Under the pieces are notes generated by a model. That model was not told the origin of the DNA. It saw only the letters and a list, made by a program, of their open reading frames with translations, and searched no databases. A program made the position numbers and the translations under genes. A stretch of 64,000 nt of DNA from Achromobacter sp. MFA1 R4 (GTDB taxonomy: Bacteria > Pseudomonadota > Gammaproteobacteria > Burkholderiales > Burkholderiaceae_B), in assembly GCF_900156745.1 (NCBI RefSeq), contig NZ_LT707065.1, forward strand, positions 496,001 to 560,000, read 5' to 3'. This document shows positions 10,370-19,032 of the stretch, piece after piece (the stretch's first letter is position 1; each line of letters starts with the position of its first letter).

Positions 10370-10972
10370 ATGCCTATATTAGAACTTACCTCTCGTGAGC
10401 GCAGCGACCTGCGGTCCGCCGCTCACCCTCTGCGCCCTGTCGTCCTGATCGGCGACAACGGCCTGACCGACGCCGTGCTCAAGGAAATCGACCTGGCGCT
10501 GACTTCGCATGGCCTGATCAAGGTGCGCGCCGGCGGCGACGACCGTGAAGCCCGCGACGCCATGCTGGCGACGATCTGCGACACGCTGTCCTGCGCCCCC
10601 GTGCATCACTTGGGCAAGACCCTGATTCTGTTCCGTCCGCTGCCTGGCAACATCAAGCCCGCCGCGCTGGCCGCCCAGGAACCCCAGCCGGCGCCCAAGC
10701 GCCGCGCTTCGGAGCCGTACACGCCCAAGAAGCTGGCCGCAGAGGGCCGCACCCTTGCCAAGCGTCCGCGCCGCTCCGAAACCGAAGAGCCCCAGCCCGC
10801 CAAGAAGCGTTACGTCCCCCAGGACGAACTCAACAAGAAGGGCAAGCCCATGCGCCCCTCCAACAAGCGCCCCGCTGCCGCAGGCTCCGGCATTCCGCGC
10901 CGTACTGGCAGCGCGCTCAGCCTGCGCGCCGGCGCTCGCAGCGGCACCAGCCGCAGGACGCCCAAAAGGTAG
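10370..10972 (+). CDS. yhbY: YhbY-family RNA-binding protein with a long basic tail
   Basis: The first ~95 residues are a CRS1/YhbY (CRM) RNA-binding domain. [23 protein letters not shown] and [14 protein letters not shown] are typical, although the usual GxxG loop is read here as RAGGDDRE. The family associates with pre-50S ribosomes. Residues ~100-200 are an unusual disordered extension rich in Lys, Arg, Pro and Ala, with two related blocks (EPQPAPKRR and EEPQPAKKR). E. coli YhbY has only the domain. The gene is divergent from rlmE, as in E. coli, and the two starts are 18 bp apart, so their promoters must overlap the coding ends. Confidence 0.88.
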   Translation: MPILELTSRERSDLRSAAHPLRPVVLIGDNGLTDAVLKEIDLALTSHGLIKVRAGGDDREARDAMLATICDTLSCAPVHHLGKTLILFRPLPGNIKPAALAAQEPQPAPKRRASEPYTPKKLAAEGRTLAKRPRRSETEEPQPAKKRYVPQDELNKKGKPMRPSNKRPAAAGSGIPRRTGSALSLRAGARSGTSRRTPKR

Positions 10973-10982
10973 ATCCAGGCAC

Positions 10983-11006
10983 AAAAACGGGCGCTACGCG
11001 CGCCCG
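10983..11006 (-). terminator. greA terminator
   Basis: Stem CGGGCGC (10988-10994) pairs with GCGCCCG (11000-11006), loop 5 nt. It is followed on the minus strand by TTTTTGTG. It is 96 bp downstream of the greA stop and also covers the 3' side of yhbY. Confidence 0.7.
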
Positions 11007-11101
11007 GTCCACCATAGCGATCCGCAATGTACCGCGGAATTCAGACGAACGTTGCGTCCGGGCCTAGGTGGTTTGACTTTTTACTGCTAGTGACGTTTGC
11101 G

Positions 11102-11578
11102 TCAGATGTAACGCACGCCCAGGACTTCATATTCGCGCACGCCAGCCGGGGCCATGACCTCGACGACGTCGCCTTCGCTCTTTCCGATCAGTGCGCGCGC
11201 CACGGGGCTGGACACGGAAATCAGGTTCGACTTGATATCGGCCTCGACGTCGCCGACGATCTGGTAGGTGACGCGGTCGCCCGAATCCAGGTCTTCGATG
11301 TCGACGGTCGCGCCAAACACAGCGCGGCCTTCGGCCTCTAGCGCCGACGGATCGATGATGTGGGCATTGGAAAGCGTGCCTTCAAGCTCGGCAATCCGGC
11401 CCTCGATAAAACCCTGGCGCTCGCGAGCTGCGTCGTATTCGGCATTTTCCGACAGATCACCCTGCGCGCGAGCTTCGGCGATTGCGTTAATCACGGCAGG
11501 ACGTTCCACGGTTTTCAGCCGCTGGAGCTCTTCTTGCAAGCGCTCGGCCCCGCGCACGGTCAAAGGAATGGCAGACAT
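11102..11578 (-). CDS. greA: Transcription elongation factor GreA
   Basis: It stimulates transcript cleavage by backtracked RNA polymerase. The protein is 158 residues, full length. The N-terminal coiled coil contains the acidic tip [16 protein letters not shown] (Asp and Glu needed for cleavage). The C-terminal globular domain ends [18 protein letters not shown], as expected. A hairpin resembling an intrinsic terminator lies 24 bp before the start, described separately. The start ATG has GGGAA as a weak ribosome site. Confidence 0.96.
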   Translation of the reverse strand: MSAIPLTVRGAERLQEELQRLKTVERPAVINAIAEARAQGDLSENAEYDAARERQGFIEGRIAELEGTLSNAHIIDPSALEAEGRAVFGATVDIEDLDSGDRVTYQIVGDVEADIKSNLISVSSPVARALIGKSEGDVVEVMAPAGVREYEVLGVRYI

Positions 11579-11601
11579 GTCGTTTCCCAAACAAAAGTAG
11601 A

Positions 11602-11622
11602 AAAACGCCCCGAAGGAGCGTT
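11602..11622 (-). promoter_or_regulatory. Terminator-like hairpin in the greA leader
   Basis: The minus-strand RNA would fold AACGCUCC with GGGGCGUU (one G-U pair) around a stable C(UUCG)G-type loop, then run into five U residues. It is complementary only on the minus strand, as a terminator should be. Only 23 bp separate it from the greA ATG, too few for a promoter, so greA transcripts must pass through it. Confidence 0.6.
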
Positions 11623-11692
11623 CTCGGTGAAGGTCGCAGGACCGGCGCGCGTGCCGTCTGATACGTGAACAACGGGCAAGCGGCGCGGGCGA

Positions 11693-11727
11693 CCAAAACA
11701 AAACCCCGGCTCGGGTCGGAACCGGGG
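11693..11727 (-). terminator. Terminator of the pyrimidine permease gene
   Basis: CCCCGG (11722-11727 side) pairs with CCGGGG (11704-11709 side) on the minus strand. It is followed by TTTTGTTTTGG. It is about 150 bp past the permease stop. Confidence 0.65.
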
Positions 11728-11878
11728 CAATCAAGACCCTATTGTGGTCAAACTCAACGGGAATTGCAAGCCACCGGAGAAAACGGCCTTTTCGGCGGAT
11801 TTCACCGCTGTAACCCGCGTAAACCCGTTATTTGGTCACGCGAAAGCGAAGCGGCGAAAACCCGGGGCTTGCGCGCCG

Positions 11879-13189
11879 CTACGTCTTGCGGCGCAGGAGC
11901 GCGTACAGGATGATGGCGCCAAAGGTGGCGGTGCCGATGCCGCCCAGCGTGAAGTCGCCCAGCTTGACGGTGAAGTCTCCCGCGCCCAGCACCAGGGTGA
12001 CCGCGGCCACGATGAGGTTGCGGTTGTCGGTGAAATCGACCTGGTTGACCACCCAGATGCGGGCCCCGGCGATGGCGATCAGGCCGAACACGACGACCGA
12101 CATGCCGCCCAGCACGGGCCCGGGAATCGTCTGGATGAGCGCGCCAAACTTGGGCGAGAAGCCCAGGACGATGGCGATCAGGGCCGCAATCACGAAGACC
12201 AGCGTGGAGTAGATGCGCGTGACGGCCATCACGCCGATGTTCTCGGCGTACGTGGTGACGCCCGTGCCGCCCACCGCGCCCGAGACCATCGTGGCGACGC
12301 CGTCGCCGACGAACGCCCGGCCCAGGTAACGGTCCAGGTCCTGTCCCGTCATGGCGCTGACGGCTTTGACGTGGCCCAGGTTTTCGGCCACCAGGATGAT
12401 GGCGACCGGCACGATCAGGCCCATGGCCTCGGCCTTGAAAACCGGCGCGGAAAATTTCGGCAGGCCGAACCACGCGGCCGCGGAAACTGCCGAGAAGTCG
12501 ATGGGCTTGCCCAGACCCAGCCCATTGGCCAGGACCGCGTACACGACGCAGGCGAGGATCAGGCCGACGAGGATCAGCAGGCGTTGCACCATGCCGCGCG
12601 TATAGACGGCAATGCCGCCGACGCACACGATCGTCACGATCGCCATGACACTGTCAAAGCCCGAGGCGCCCATGGCGCCCTTGGCGGCGATGGGCGCGAG
12701 ATTCAGGCCGATGACGGCGACGACCGCGCCCGTCACGACGGGGGGCATGAGGGTGTCGATCCAGTTGGCGCCGCCGCCCGCGCGGGCGTTGACGATCCAG
12801 ACGATCACCCCGATCAGCGTATAGGCCAGGCCGCAGGCGATGATCGCGCCCAGGGCCACCCCGATATTGGCATTCGCCCCCGCGCCGGCGTAGCCGGTCA
12901 CCGCGATGACGCCGCCGATGAACGCGAAGCTGGAACCCAGGTAGCTGGGCACGCGACCGCCGACGAAGAGAAAGAAGATCAGCGTGCCAATGCCCGACAT
13001 GAGGATCGCGACGTTGGGGTCGAATCCCATGAGCAACGGCGCCAGGACGGTCGAACCGAACATCGCGACGACGTGCTGGGCGCCCATGGCCACGTTCTTG
13101 GGCCAGGAAAGCCGTTCGTCGGGCGCGATGATGACGCCGGGCTCGGCATCATCTGCCAGGCGCCAGCGCGGAAAGTAGGAATTGGACAT
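11879..13189 (-). CDS. NCS2 nucleobase permease, RutG-like
   Basis: A predicted uracil/pyrimidine:proton symporter of the NCS2 (UraA/RutG) family, 436 residues with about 12-14 hydrophobic segments. It looks closest to E. coli RutG. The N-terminal APDERL, the MGAQHVVAMFGSTVLAPLLMG segment, and FVGDGVATMVSGAVGGTGVTTYAENIG (read here in pieces) are family signatures, with substrate-contacting Gln/Glu residues in the last one. There are no rut catabolic genes beside it, so a general uracil-uptake role is also possible. It is divergent from the FlxA-like gene. Confidence 0.85.
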   Translation of the reverse strand: MSNSYFPRWRLADDAEPGVIIAPDERLSWPKNVAMGAQHVVAMFGSTVLAPLLMGFDPNVAILMSGIGTLIFFLFVGGRVPSYLGSSFAFIGGVIAVTGYAGAGANANIGVALGAIIACGLAYTLIGVIVWIVNARAGGGANWIDTLMPPVVTGAVVAVIGLNLAPIAAKGAMGASGFDSVMAIVTIVCVGGIAVYTRGMVQRLLILVGLILACVVYAVLANGLGLGKPIDFSAVSAAAWFGLPKFSAPVFKAEAMGLIVPVAIILVAENLGHVKAVSAMTGQDLDRYLGRAFVGDGVATMVSGAVGGTGVTTYAENIGVMAVTRIYSTLVFVIAALIAIVLGFSPKFGALIQTIPGPVLGGMSVVVFGLIAIAGARIWVVNQVDFTDNRNLIVAAVTLVLGAGDFTVKLGDFTLGGIGTATFGAIILYALLRRKT

Positions 13190-13241
13190 GGATTCCCCGG
13201 GGGATGGTACGGATTAGGGTTTCGGACTGCGAGCGGGCGCC

Positions 13242-13271
13242 AGTGTAAAGGGGGCCATCGAGACCGGGCAA
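13242..13271 (-). promoter_or_regulatory. Candidate sigma-70 promoter of the permease gene
   Basis: On the minus strand: TTGCCC (13271-13266), 18-bp spacer, TACACT (13247-13242). Each hexamer matches 4/6. It is about 50 bp before the permease start. Confidence 0.4.
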
Positions 13272-13274
13272 CGT

Positions 13275-13302
13275 TTAAGTTTCGGGCTCCGGTTGCCGTA
13301 TT
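13275..13302 (+). promoter_or_regulatory. Possible sigma-28 (FliA) promoter before the FlxA-like gene
   Basis: TTAAGTTT at 13275-13282 matches the FliA -35 (TAAAGTTT) at 7/8. After 12 bp (consensus 11) comes GCCGTATT, sharing the GCCG core of the FliA -10 (GCCGATAA). It is about 39 bp from the start codon. The spacing and the second half of the -10 are imperfect. Confidence 0.4.
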
Positions 13303-13340
13303 AATGGAAAACCCGAAATCCCGACGCAACAGGAGCAGTC

Positions 13341-13760
13341 ATGGCGATCAACAGCATCAGCGGCACGTCCCGGATCGGCAGCCTTGCCGACCTGTGGGCC
13401 GAGAAGATCCAGGCCAACAAGGAAGCCAAGAACGCGTCCGGCCAGGACGCCGTGTCCGTGACCGATGAGGGCAAGATCCGCGTCAACAACCCGGGCGCCG
13501 CCAAGGTCGCCAACGCGCAGGCGACCGAAGAAACCGACAACGAAGACGAATACACCCGCCAGATCAAGGAGTTGCAGAAGCAGCTCAAACGCATCATGGA
13601 TCAGATCGCCAAGGTCCAGGCGAGCGGCATGTCGGCCGAGATGAAGGCGCAGCAGGTCATGGCGCTCAATGCCCAGGCGGTGCAGATCCAGGGCCAGATC
13701 ACGAAGGTCCTGGCGCAGCAGGCGCGCGCGGCCCAGGGCGGCGTGTCCGCCACTGCCTGA
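13341..13760 (+). CDS. FlxA-like coiled-coil protein
   Basis: The protein is 139 residues, with no signal peptide or membrane segment. Residues 1-60 are polar and likely disordered. Residues ~70-130 form a heptad-patterned helix (RQIKELQKQLKRIMDQIAKV, then Gln/Ala-rich QAVQIQGQITKVLAQQ) resembling the FlxA-like family. E. coli FlxA depends on the flagellar sigma factor FliA, and a FliA-like promoter precedes this gene, but no flagellar gene is in the window. The start ATG has AGGAG at 13331. The biochemical function is unknown. Confidence 0.6.
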   Translation: MAINSISGTSRIGSLADLWAEKIQANKEAKNASGQDAVSVTDEGKIRVNNPGAAKVANAQATEETDNEDEYTRQIKELQKQLKRIMDQIAKVQASGMSAEMKAQQVMALNAQAVQIQGQITKVLAQQARAAQGGVSATA

Positions 13761-13777
13761 CCGGGACCCGCACGGCG

Positions 13778-13796
13778 GCGCCATCCCTGATGGCGC
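13778..13796 (+). terminator. Weak terminator candidate after the FlxA-like gene
   Basis: GCGCCATC pairs with GATGGCGC around a 3-nt loop, 18 bp past the stop. The T-tract downstream is poor (GCATCAAAATTTC). Confidence 0.35.
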
Positions 13797-13875
13797 GCAT
13801 CAAAATTTCTGATTGGACGCTGGTGGGACCAGCCGGTACTGTCTCCAGACAAATCTAAAACCACGGAGACAAACC

Positions 13876-15201
13876 ATGCACGCTATGCGCACAGCCCTGG
13901 CCGGGGCGCTGCTGGCCGCCTGCACGGCGCCGGCCCTGGCCGGCACCGTCACGGTGATCACGTCGTTCCCCAAGGATCTGACCCAGGCCTACAAGACCGC
14001 GTTCGAGAAAGCCAACCCGGGCATCACCCTGGAAATCCTGAACAAGAACACCGTGTCGGGCATTGCGTACGTGCGCGAAACGCCGGCCGGGCAGCGCCCC
14101 GAGGTGTTCTGGGCCAGCGCGCCGGATGCGTTCGAAGTGCTGGGCCGCGACAAGCTGCTGGCCAGGTCGGCCGACGTGGCGAACAAGGACGTGCCGGACA
14201 AGATCGGCAGCTACCCCATCAACGACCCGGGCGGCATGTACCTGGGCCAGGCGCTGGCGGGCTACGGCATCATCTACAACACCCGCTACATCGCGGCGCA
14301 CAAGATCCCGGCGCCCGCCGAATGGAAGGATCTGCTGTCGCCAAAGTGGTTCGGCCACGTCGGCATCACCTCGCCGTCGCGCTCGGGCACGATGCACCTG
14401 ACGGTCGAGACCATCCTGCAGGGCGAAGGCTGGGATGAGGGCTGGCGCACGCTGCTGCGCATGTCCGGCAACAGCAGCGCCGTGACCGAGCGGTCTTTCG
14501 GCGTGCCCGACGGCGTGAACAACGGCCAGTTCGGCGCGGGCCCGGTGATCGACTTTTTTGGCCTGTCGAGCAAGTATTCCAAGTTCCCGGTCGAGTTCGT
14601 CTACCCGTCCGAGACGGCCATCGTCCCGGCCAATATTGCGCTGATCGAGGGCGCGAAGAACACCGAGGAAGGCAAGAAGTTCATCGCCTTCACCCTGAGC
14701 CAGGCCGGCCAGGAGCTGCTGCTGGAGCCGAAGATCTCGCGCCTGCCGGTGCTGCCGTATTCGGCGCTGGCCGGCAAGATCCCGCCGGGCTATCCCGATC
14801 CGGCGGAAATCGCCAAGCGCAGCAAGGTGCATTTCGATGCCGACCTGTCGCAGTCGCGCTATTACGTCGTGCAGTCCCTGTATGACCAGACCGTCACGTT
14901 CCGGCTGAAGGAATTGCAGGCGGCCACCAAGGCCATCTACGAAGCCGAGGCCAAGCTGGGTGACAAGGCCAAGACCGGCAAGGCGGCCGAACTGCTGGAC
15001 CAGGCGCGCAAGCTGGCCTGGGCGCCGCTGATCGACAGCAAGAAGGCAGCCGACCCCGCCTTCCTGGCGATCTTCGCCGGCAACAAGAAGGACGCCGCCG
15101 TCAACCAGCAGATCACGCAGCTCGAAGGCGAGTGGAATGGCCGCGCGCGCGCCAACTACGAAGAAGCCGTAAAGCTCGCACGGCAGGCCGCCGCGCTCTG
15201 A
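13876..15201 (+). CDS. ABC transporter substrate-binding protein (Fe3+/2-aminoethylphosphonate type)
   Basis: A periplasmic binding protein of 441 residues. A signal peptide is visible (MHAMRTALAGALLAACTAPALA), followed by GTVTVITSFPKDLTQAYKTAFEK, typical of the AfuA/FbpA-PhnS-like family. A GGAG site lies 7 bp before the ATG. The C-terminal ~100 residues are longer than in many relatives. It is the first gene of a binding protein/fused permease/ATPase operon. The ligand cannot be settled from sequence: ferric iron, aminoethylphosphonate and small organic acids are all handled by close relatives. No Pho box was seen upstream. Confidence 0.85.
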   Translation: MHAMRTALAGALLAACTAPALAGTVTVITSFPKDLTQAYKTAFEKANPGITLEILNKNTVSGIAYVRETPAGQRPEVFWASAPDAFEVLGRDKLLARSADVANKDVPDKIGSYPINDPGGMYLGQALAGYGIIYNTRYIAAHKIPAPAEWKDLLSPKWFGHVGITSPSRSGTMHLTVETILQGEGWDEGWRTLLRMSGNSSAVTERSFGVPDGVNNGQFGAGPVIDFFGLSSKYSKFPVEFVYPSETAIVPANIALIEGAKNTEEGKKFIAFTLSQAGQELLLEPKISRLPVLPYSALAGKIPPGYPDPAEIAKRSKVHFDADLSQSRYYVVQSLYDQTVTFRLKELQAATKAIYEAEAKLGDKAKTGKAAELLDQARKLAWAPLIDSKKAADPAFLAIFAGNKKDAAVNQQITQLEGEWNGRARANYEEAVKLARQAAAL

Positions 15202-15286
15202 TCGGCAGCGTGGAGCGCGGTGGGCGGGCGTGACCCGCCCGCCGCGTTTCGCGCCGCTTTCCTGGCAAACGATTTCGGGAATCTCG

Positions 15287-16999
15287 ATGAATCATTCGGG
15301 CCACTCGCGCCTGCCCGCCGGCCCCGTCATGGCGGCGCTGCTGGTGTTGGGCTTTCTGCTGCTGTTTCTGCTCGTGCCCGTGGGCACGGTGTTTCACAGC
15401 GCCTTCGTCAACGCCGACGGCAGCTTCACCACCGGCCACTTCGGGGCTTTCTTCAACCAGCCGCTGATGCGGGAAGCGTTCTTCAACAGCCTGTACGTGG
15501 CGGGCTGGTCCGCGCTGCTGGCGTCGCTGATCGCGGTGCCGCTGGCGTACTTCACGGTGCGCTTCGACTTTCGCGGGGCGCTGCTGATCCAGACGCTCGG
15601 GGTGCTGCCGCTCATCATGCCGCCCTTCGTCGGCGCGGTGGCGATGCAGCTCATCTTCGGCCGCTCGGGCAGCGTGAACCTGCTGCTCAACGACTGGTTC
15701 GGCTTCACGATCCCGTTCATGGAGGGCCTGAACGGCGTCATCTTCGTGGAAGCCATCCACTATTTCCCGTTCATCCTGATGAACCTGGTGGTGGCCTTGC
15801 GCAACATCGACGGGGCGATGGAGGAAGCGGCGTTCAACCTGGGCTCGCGCGGGTTCCGGCTGTTCCGCCGCGTGATCTTTCCGCTGGCCCTGCCCGGCTA
15901 CGTGGCCGGCGCGTCCCTGGTCTTCGTGAAGGTCTTCGACGACCTGGGCACGCCCCTGGTGCTGGGCACGACCAACATGCTGGCCCCGCAGGCGTACCTG
16001 CGCATCACGCAGGTCGGGCTGGAGGATCCGCTGGGCTATGTGATCAGCGTGATCATGGTGGGCTTCTCGATCCTGGCGCTGTGGCTGTCGGCGCGGGTGC
16101 TCAAGGGGCGCGACTATTCCACCTTGCAAAAGGGCGGCAATTCGATCCAGAAGCGCAAGCTGGGGCCGGTGGAAAGCGTGCTGGCGTATGGCTGGATCAT
16201 CCTGGTGCTGCTGCTGGTGCTGTCGCCGCACATCGGCGTGCTGCTGCTGTCGCTGGCCAGCGTCTGGAGCTATGCCCCGCTGCCCGACGGGTACACGCTG
16301 GCGCACTATGCGGCGGTGTTCTCCGAGTCGCAGGGCATGATCGCCAACACGCTGCTGTACTGCGGCCTGGCGGCCGGCATCGACGTGATCGTGGGCACGG
16401 CCATTGCCTACCTGATGCTGCGCACCCGGTTGCCCGCGCGCCAGTGGCTGGACTTCCTGGCGTCCGCCGCGCTGGCGATACCGGGCATCGTGCTGGCCAT
16501 CGGCTTTCTGCGCACGTTCCGCGGCATCGAACTGCCGGGCACGGGCACCCTGCTGACCTCGTCGTGGATCATCATCATGCTGGCGTACTCGGTGCGCAGG
16601 CTGCCGTATGCGCTGCGCTCGTGCGTGGCGGCGCTGCAGCAGATCCATGTGTCGCTCGAAGAAGCGGCCCAATCCCTGGGCGCGCCGCGCATGAGCACCG
16701 TCCGCCGCGTGGTCGTGCCGCTGATGGCGGGCGGCATGCTGGCGGGCTTTGTGACCAGCTTCGTCACCGCCGCCGTGGAGCTGTCCGCCACGATCATGCT
16801 CGTCACCAAAGACAGCCAGGCGCCCATGAGCTACGGCATCTATCTGTACATGCAGAGCGCCGCGGGCCGCGGGCCGGGCGCCGCGCTCGGCGTGCTGGCG
16901 GTGGTCGCCGTGGGCATCGGCACATACATCTCGCACCTGCTGGTGGATCGCGCCTCGGCGCGCCAGCGGCCGGCGCGCAATGAAGGGGAATCCGCATGA
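15287..16999 (+). CDS. ABC transporter permease, two fused permease units
   Basis: An inner-membrane component of 570 residues with about 12 membrane segments and two EAA-type loops. The first lies near EEAAFNLGSRGFRLFRRVIFP and the second near EEAAQSLGAPRMSTVRRVVVP. This internal duplication is typical of FbpB/ThiP-like permeases, where one polypeptide does the work of a dimer. I start it at 15287 (MNHSGHSRL), because the upstream in-frame ATG adds only a non-hydrophobic stretch. Its stop overlaps the ATPase start (ATGA). Confidence 0.9.
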   Translation: MNHSGHSRLPAGPVMAALLVLGFLLLFLLVPVGTVFHSAFVNADGSFTTGHFGAFFNQPLMREAFFNSLYVAGWSALLASLIAVPLAYFTVRFDFRGALLIQTLGVLPLIMPPFVGAVAMQLIFGRSGSVNLLLNDWFGFTIPFMEGLNGVIFVEAIHYFPFILMNLVVALRNIDGAMEEAAFNLGSRGFRLFRRVIFPLALPGYVAGASLVFVKVFDDLGTPLVLGTTNMLAPQAYLRITQVGLEDPLGYVISVIMVGFSILALWLSARVLKGRDYSTLQKGGNSIQKRKLGPVESVLAYGWIILVLLLVLSPHIGVLLLSLASVWSYAPLPDGYTLAHYAAVFSESQGMIANTLLYCGLAAGIDVIVGTAIAYLMLRTRLPARQWLDFLASAALAIPGIVLAIGFLRTFRGIELPGTGTLLTSSWIIIMLAYSVRRLPYALRSCVAALQQIHVSLEEAAQSLGAPRMSTVRRVVVPLMAGGMLAGFVTSFVTAAVELSATIMLVTKDSQAPMSYGIYLYMQSAAGRGPGAALGVLAVVAVGIGTYISHLLVDRASARQRPARNEGESA

Positions 17000-18081
17000 A
17001 GAAAGTCAGCGTTGAATGCCGCAACATCCAGCTTTCCTACGGCAAGACCGAAGTGCTCAAGGACGTCAGCATCAGCGTCGAGCCGGGCGAGTTCTTTGCG
17101 CTGCTCGGCCCATCCGGATCGGGAAAATCCACGCTCCTGCGGCTGATCGCGGGCTTTAACCGGCACAATGCGGGCCAGTTGCTGGTGGACGGCAAGGACA
17201 TCAGCGGCACGCCGCCCTGGCATCGCAACATCGGCATGGTGTTCCAGAACTACGCGCTGTGGCCGCACATGACGGTGTGGGACAACGTGGCGTTCGGGCT
17301 GGTCGAGCGCAAGCTGCCGCGCGCCGAGATCCGCGCCAAGGTCGAGGCCGCGCTCGACCTGGTGGGCCTGTCCCAGTACGCCAAGCGGCGTCCCAACCAA
17401 TTGTCGGGCGGGCAGCAGCAGCGCGTAGCGCTGGCGCGCACCATCGTCATCGAACCGCAGGTGCTGCTGCTGGACGAGCCGCTGTCGAACCTGGACAAGA
17501 AACTGCGCGTGCAGATGCGCCAGGATCTGCTGAGCCTGCAACGGCGCCTGGGCATCACGACGATCTTCGTGACGCACGACCAGGAAGAAGCCATGACCAC
17601 GGCCGACCGCATGGCGGTGCTGGACCACGGCGTGGTGCAGCAGATCGGCGCGCCCAGCACGCTGTTCGACTACCCGGTGAACCGCTTCGTGGCGAATTTC
17701 GTGGGCACGATGAATGTGCTGGAGGGGAACGTGCGCGAGCGCACCAGCAGCAGCCTGACGCTGGCGGTGGACGGCGTGGGCGACCTGCAGCTGCCGCTGA
17801 CGGGCGACGCGCCCGCGGCCTCGCGGCTGGCGGCGAGTTTCCGGCCGCACACGGTGCAGATCGAAATGGCGGACGGGCTGGGCGACGCGCGCTACGTGTG
17901 GCTGCCGGGCATCGTGGAAAGCAGCGAATTCCTGGGCGAGTTCACGCGCTATCAGGTGCAGGTAGGCGAACAGCGATTGACGGCGGACCAGGCGCACCTG
18001 GCCGGGCTGTCGCCGTTTCCGGCGGGGGCGCCGGTGTCGGTCGGACTGGAACCCACCCAGGTGCGGCTGCTCGCGGCCTGA
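16996..18081 (+). CDS. ABC transporter ATP-binding protein (Fe3+/AEP/putrescine type)
   Basis: The ATPase of the same importer, 361 residues. Walker A is GPSGSGKST, the Q-loop lies in MVFQNYALWPHMTV, the signature is LSGGQQQR, Walker B is VLLLDEPLSNLD and the H-loop is FVTHDQEEA. After residue ~235 comes a TOBE-like C-terminal domain that may sense ligand or regulate the pump. The start overlaps the permease stop by 4 bp. Confidence 0.93.
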   Translation: MKKVSVECRNIQLSYGKTEVLKDVSISVEPGEFFALLGPSGSGKSTLLRLIAGFNRHNAGQLLVDGKDISGTPPWHRNIGMVFQNYALWPHMTVWDNVAFGLVERKLPRAEIRAKVEAALDLVGLSQYAKRRPNQLSGGQQQRVALARTIVIEPQVLLLDEPLSNLDKKLRVQMRQDLLSLQRRLGITTIFVTHDQEEAMTTADRMAVLDHGVVQQIGAPSTLFDYPVNRFVANFVGTMNVLEGNVRERTSSSLTLAVDGVGDLQLPLTGDAPAASRLAASFRPHTVQIEMADGLGDARYVWLPGIVESSEFLGEFTRYQVQVGEQRLTADQAHLAGLSPFPAGAPVSVGLEPTQVRLLAA

Positions 18082-18096
18082 CCTACACTGCCCGCC

Positions 18097-19005
18097 ATGG
18101 AAATCTATCAGATCCGCGCGTTCGTCACGGTCGCCCGGCTGGGCAACCTGACGAAGGCGGCCGAAGCGCTGTCGTTGACGCAGCCCGCGGTGACCGCGCA
18201 GATCAAGGCGCTGGAGCAGAGCCTGGGCGTGGCGCTGTTCGACCGCAGCGGCGGCCGGCTGGCGCTGGCCAAGGCGGGCGAAGTGCTGCTGCCCACGGCC
18301 GAATCGTTGCTGGTCCTGGGCGCGCAATTCAAGTCCGAGGCCCAGCAGTTGCAAGGCAATCTGCATGGCGTCGTGGAACTGGGCGTGCCCAGTGAAAAGC
18401 CCGATTTCCTGCGACTGGGGGAATTGGCTTCCGCGGTCACGCAGCGCCTGCCGCTGGTGGAATTGAAGACCCAGACGCAGCCCGCCGCGGCGCTGGCGGA
18501 ACAGGTCAGCACCGGACGGCTGCCGGCCGCGCTGACCATCGCGGCCAACGCGCCGCGCGGCGTGCTGTGGCAGCCGCTGCGCAGCGTGCGCTACCGCATT
18601 GCCATGCCCGCCGAACATGCCGCCGTGCTCAAGCGCGGCGGCTGGCGGGAGGTGGCGCAGTTGCCATGGCTGGACGGACCTTCCGGCAGCCACACCCACC
18701 TGTTGCTGCGCGACATGTTCGAACGCCACGGCCTGTCGCCGCGCGTGGTGATGCAGAACGACGACCAGGCCAACCTGGACGCGTTGGTGCGGGCGGGCGC
18801 CGGCTGCGCGCTGCTGCGCGAGGAAACCGCGCTGGCGGGCGCGGCCTCCAGCGACTTCATCGTGTGGGGCCAGGCGCGGGTCGACGCGGTGCTGGGCTTC
18901 ATGCTGCCCTACGAACGCGCTAGCGAGCCCGCGCTGGTCGCGTTAAGCTCGATCATTCAAGCCATCTGGAAGCCGCGTGCGCCCATCGCGTCCGCCCAGG
19001 CATGA
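18097..19005 (+). CDS. LysR-family transcriptional regulator
   Basis: The protein is 302 residues. The N-terminal winged helix-turn-helix is clear (GNLTKAAEALSLTQPAVTAQIKALE, in part), followed by a periplasmic-binding-protein-like effector domain. It lies 15 bp after the ATPase gene on the same strand, so it is probably cotranscribed with the importer and may regulate it in response to the imported ligand. The target site is not evident. Confidence 0.88.
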   Translation: MEIYQIRAFVTVARLGNLTKAAEALSLTQPAVTAQIKALEQSLGVALFDRSGGRLALAKAGEVLLPTAESLLVLGAQFKSEAQQLQGNLHGVVELGVPSEKPDFLRLGELASAVTQRLPLVELKTQTQPAAALAEQVSTGRLPAALTIAANAPRGVLWQPLRSVRYRIAMPAEHAAVLKRGGWREVAQLPWLDGPSGSHTHLLLRDMFERHGLSPRVVMQNDDQANLDALVRAGAGCALLREETALAGAASSDFIVWGQARVDAVLGFMLPYERASEPALVALSSIIQAIWKPRAPIASAQA

Positions 19006-19032
19006 GGCTCAATCCCCGCAACAAGTATTGCA

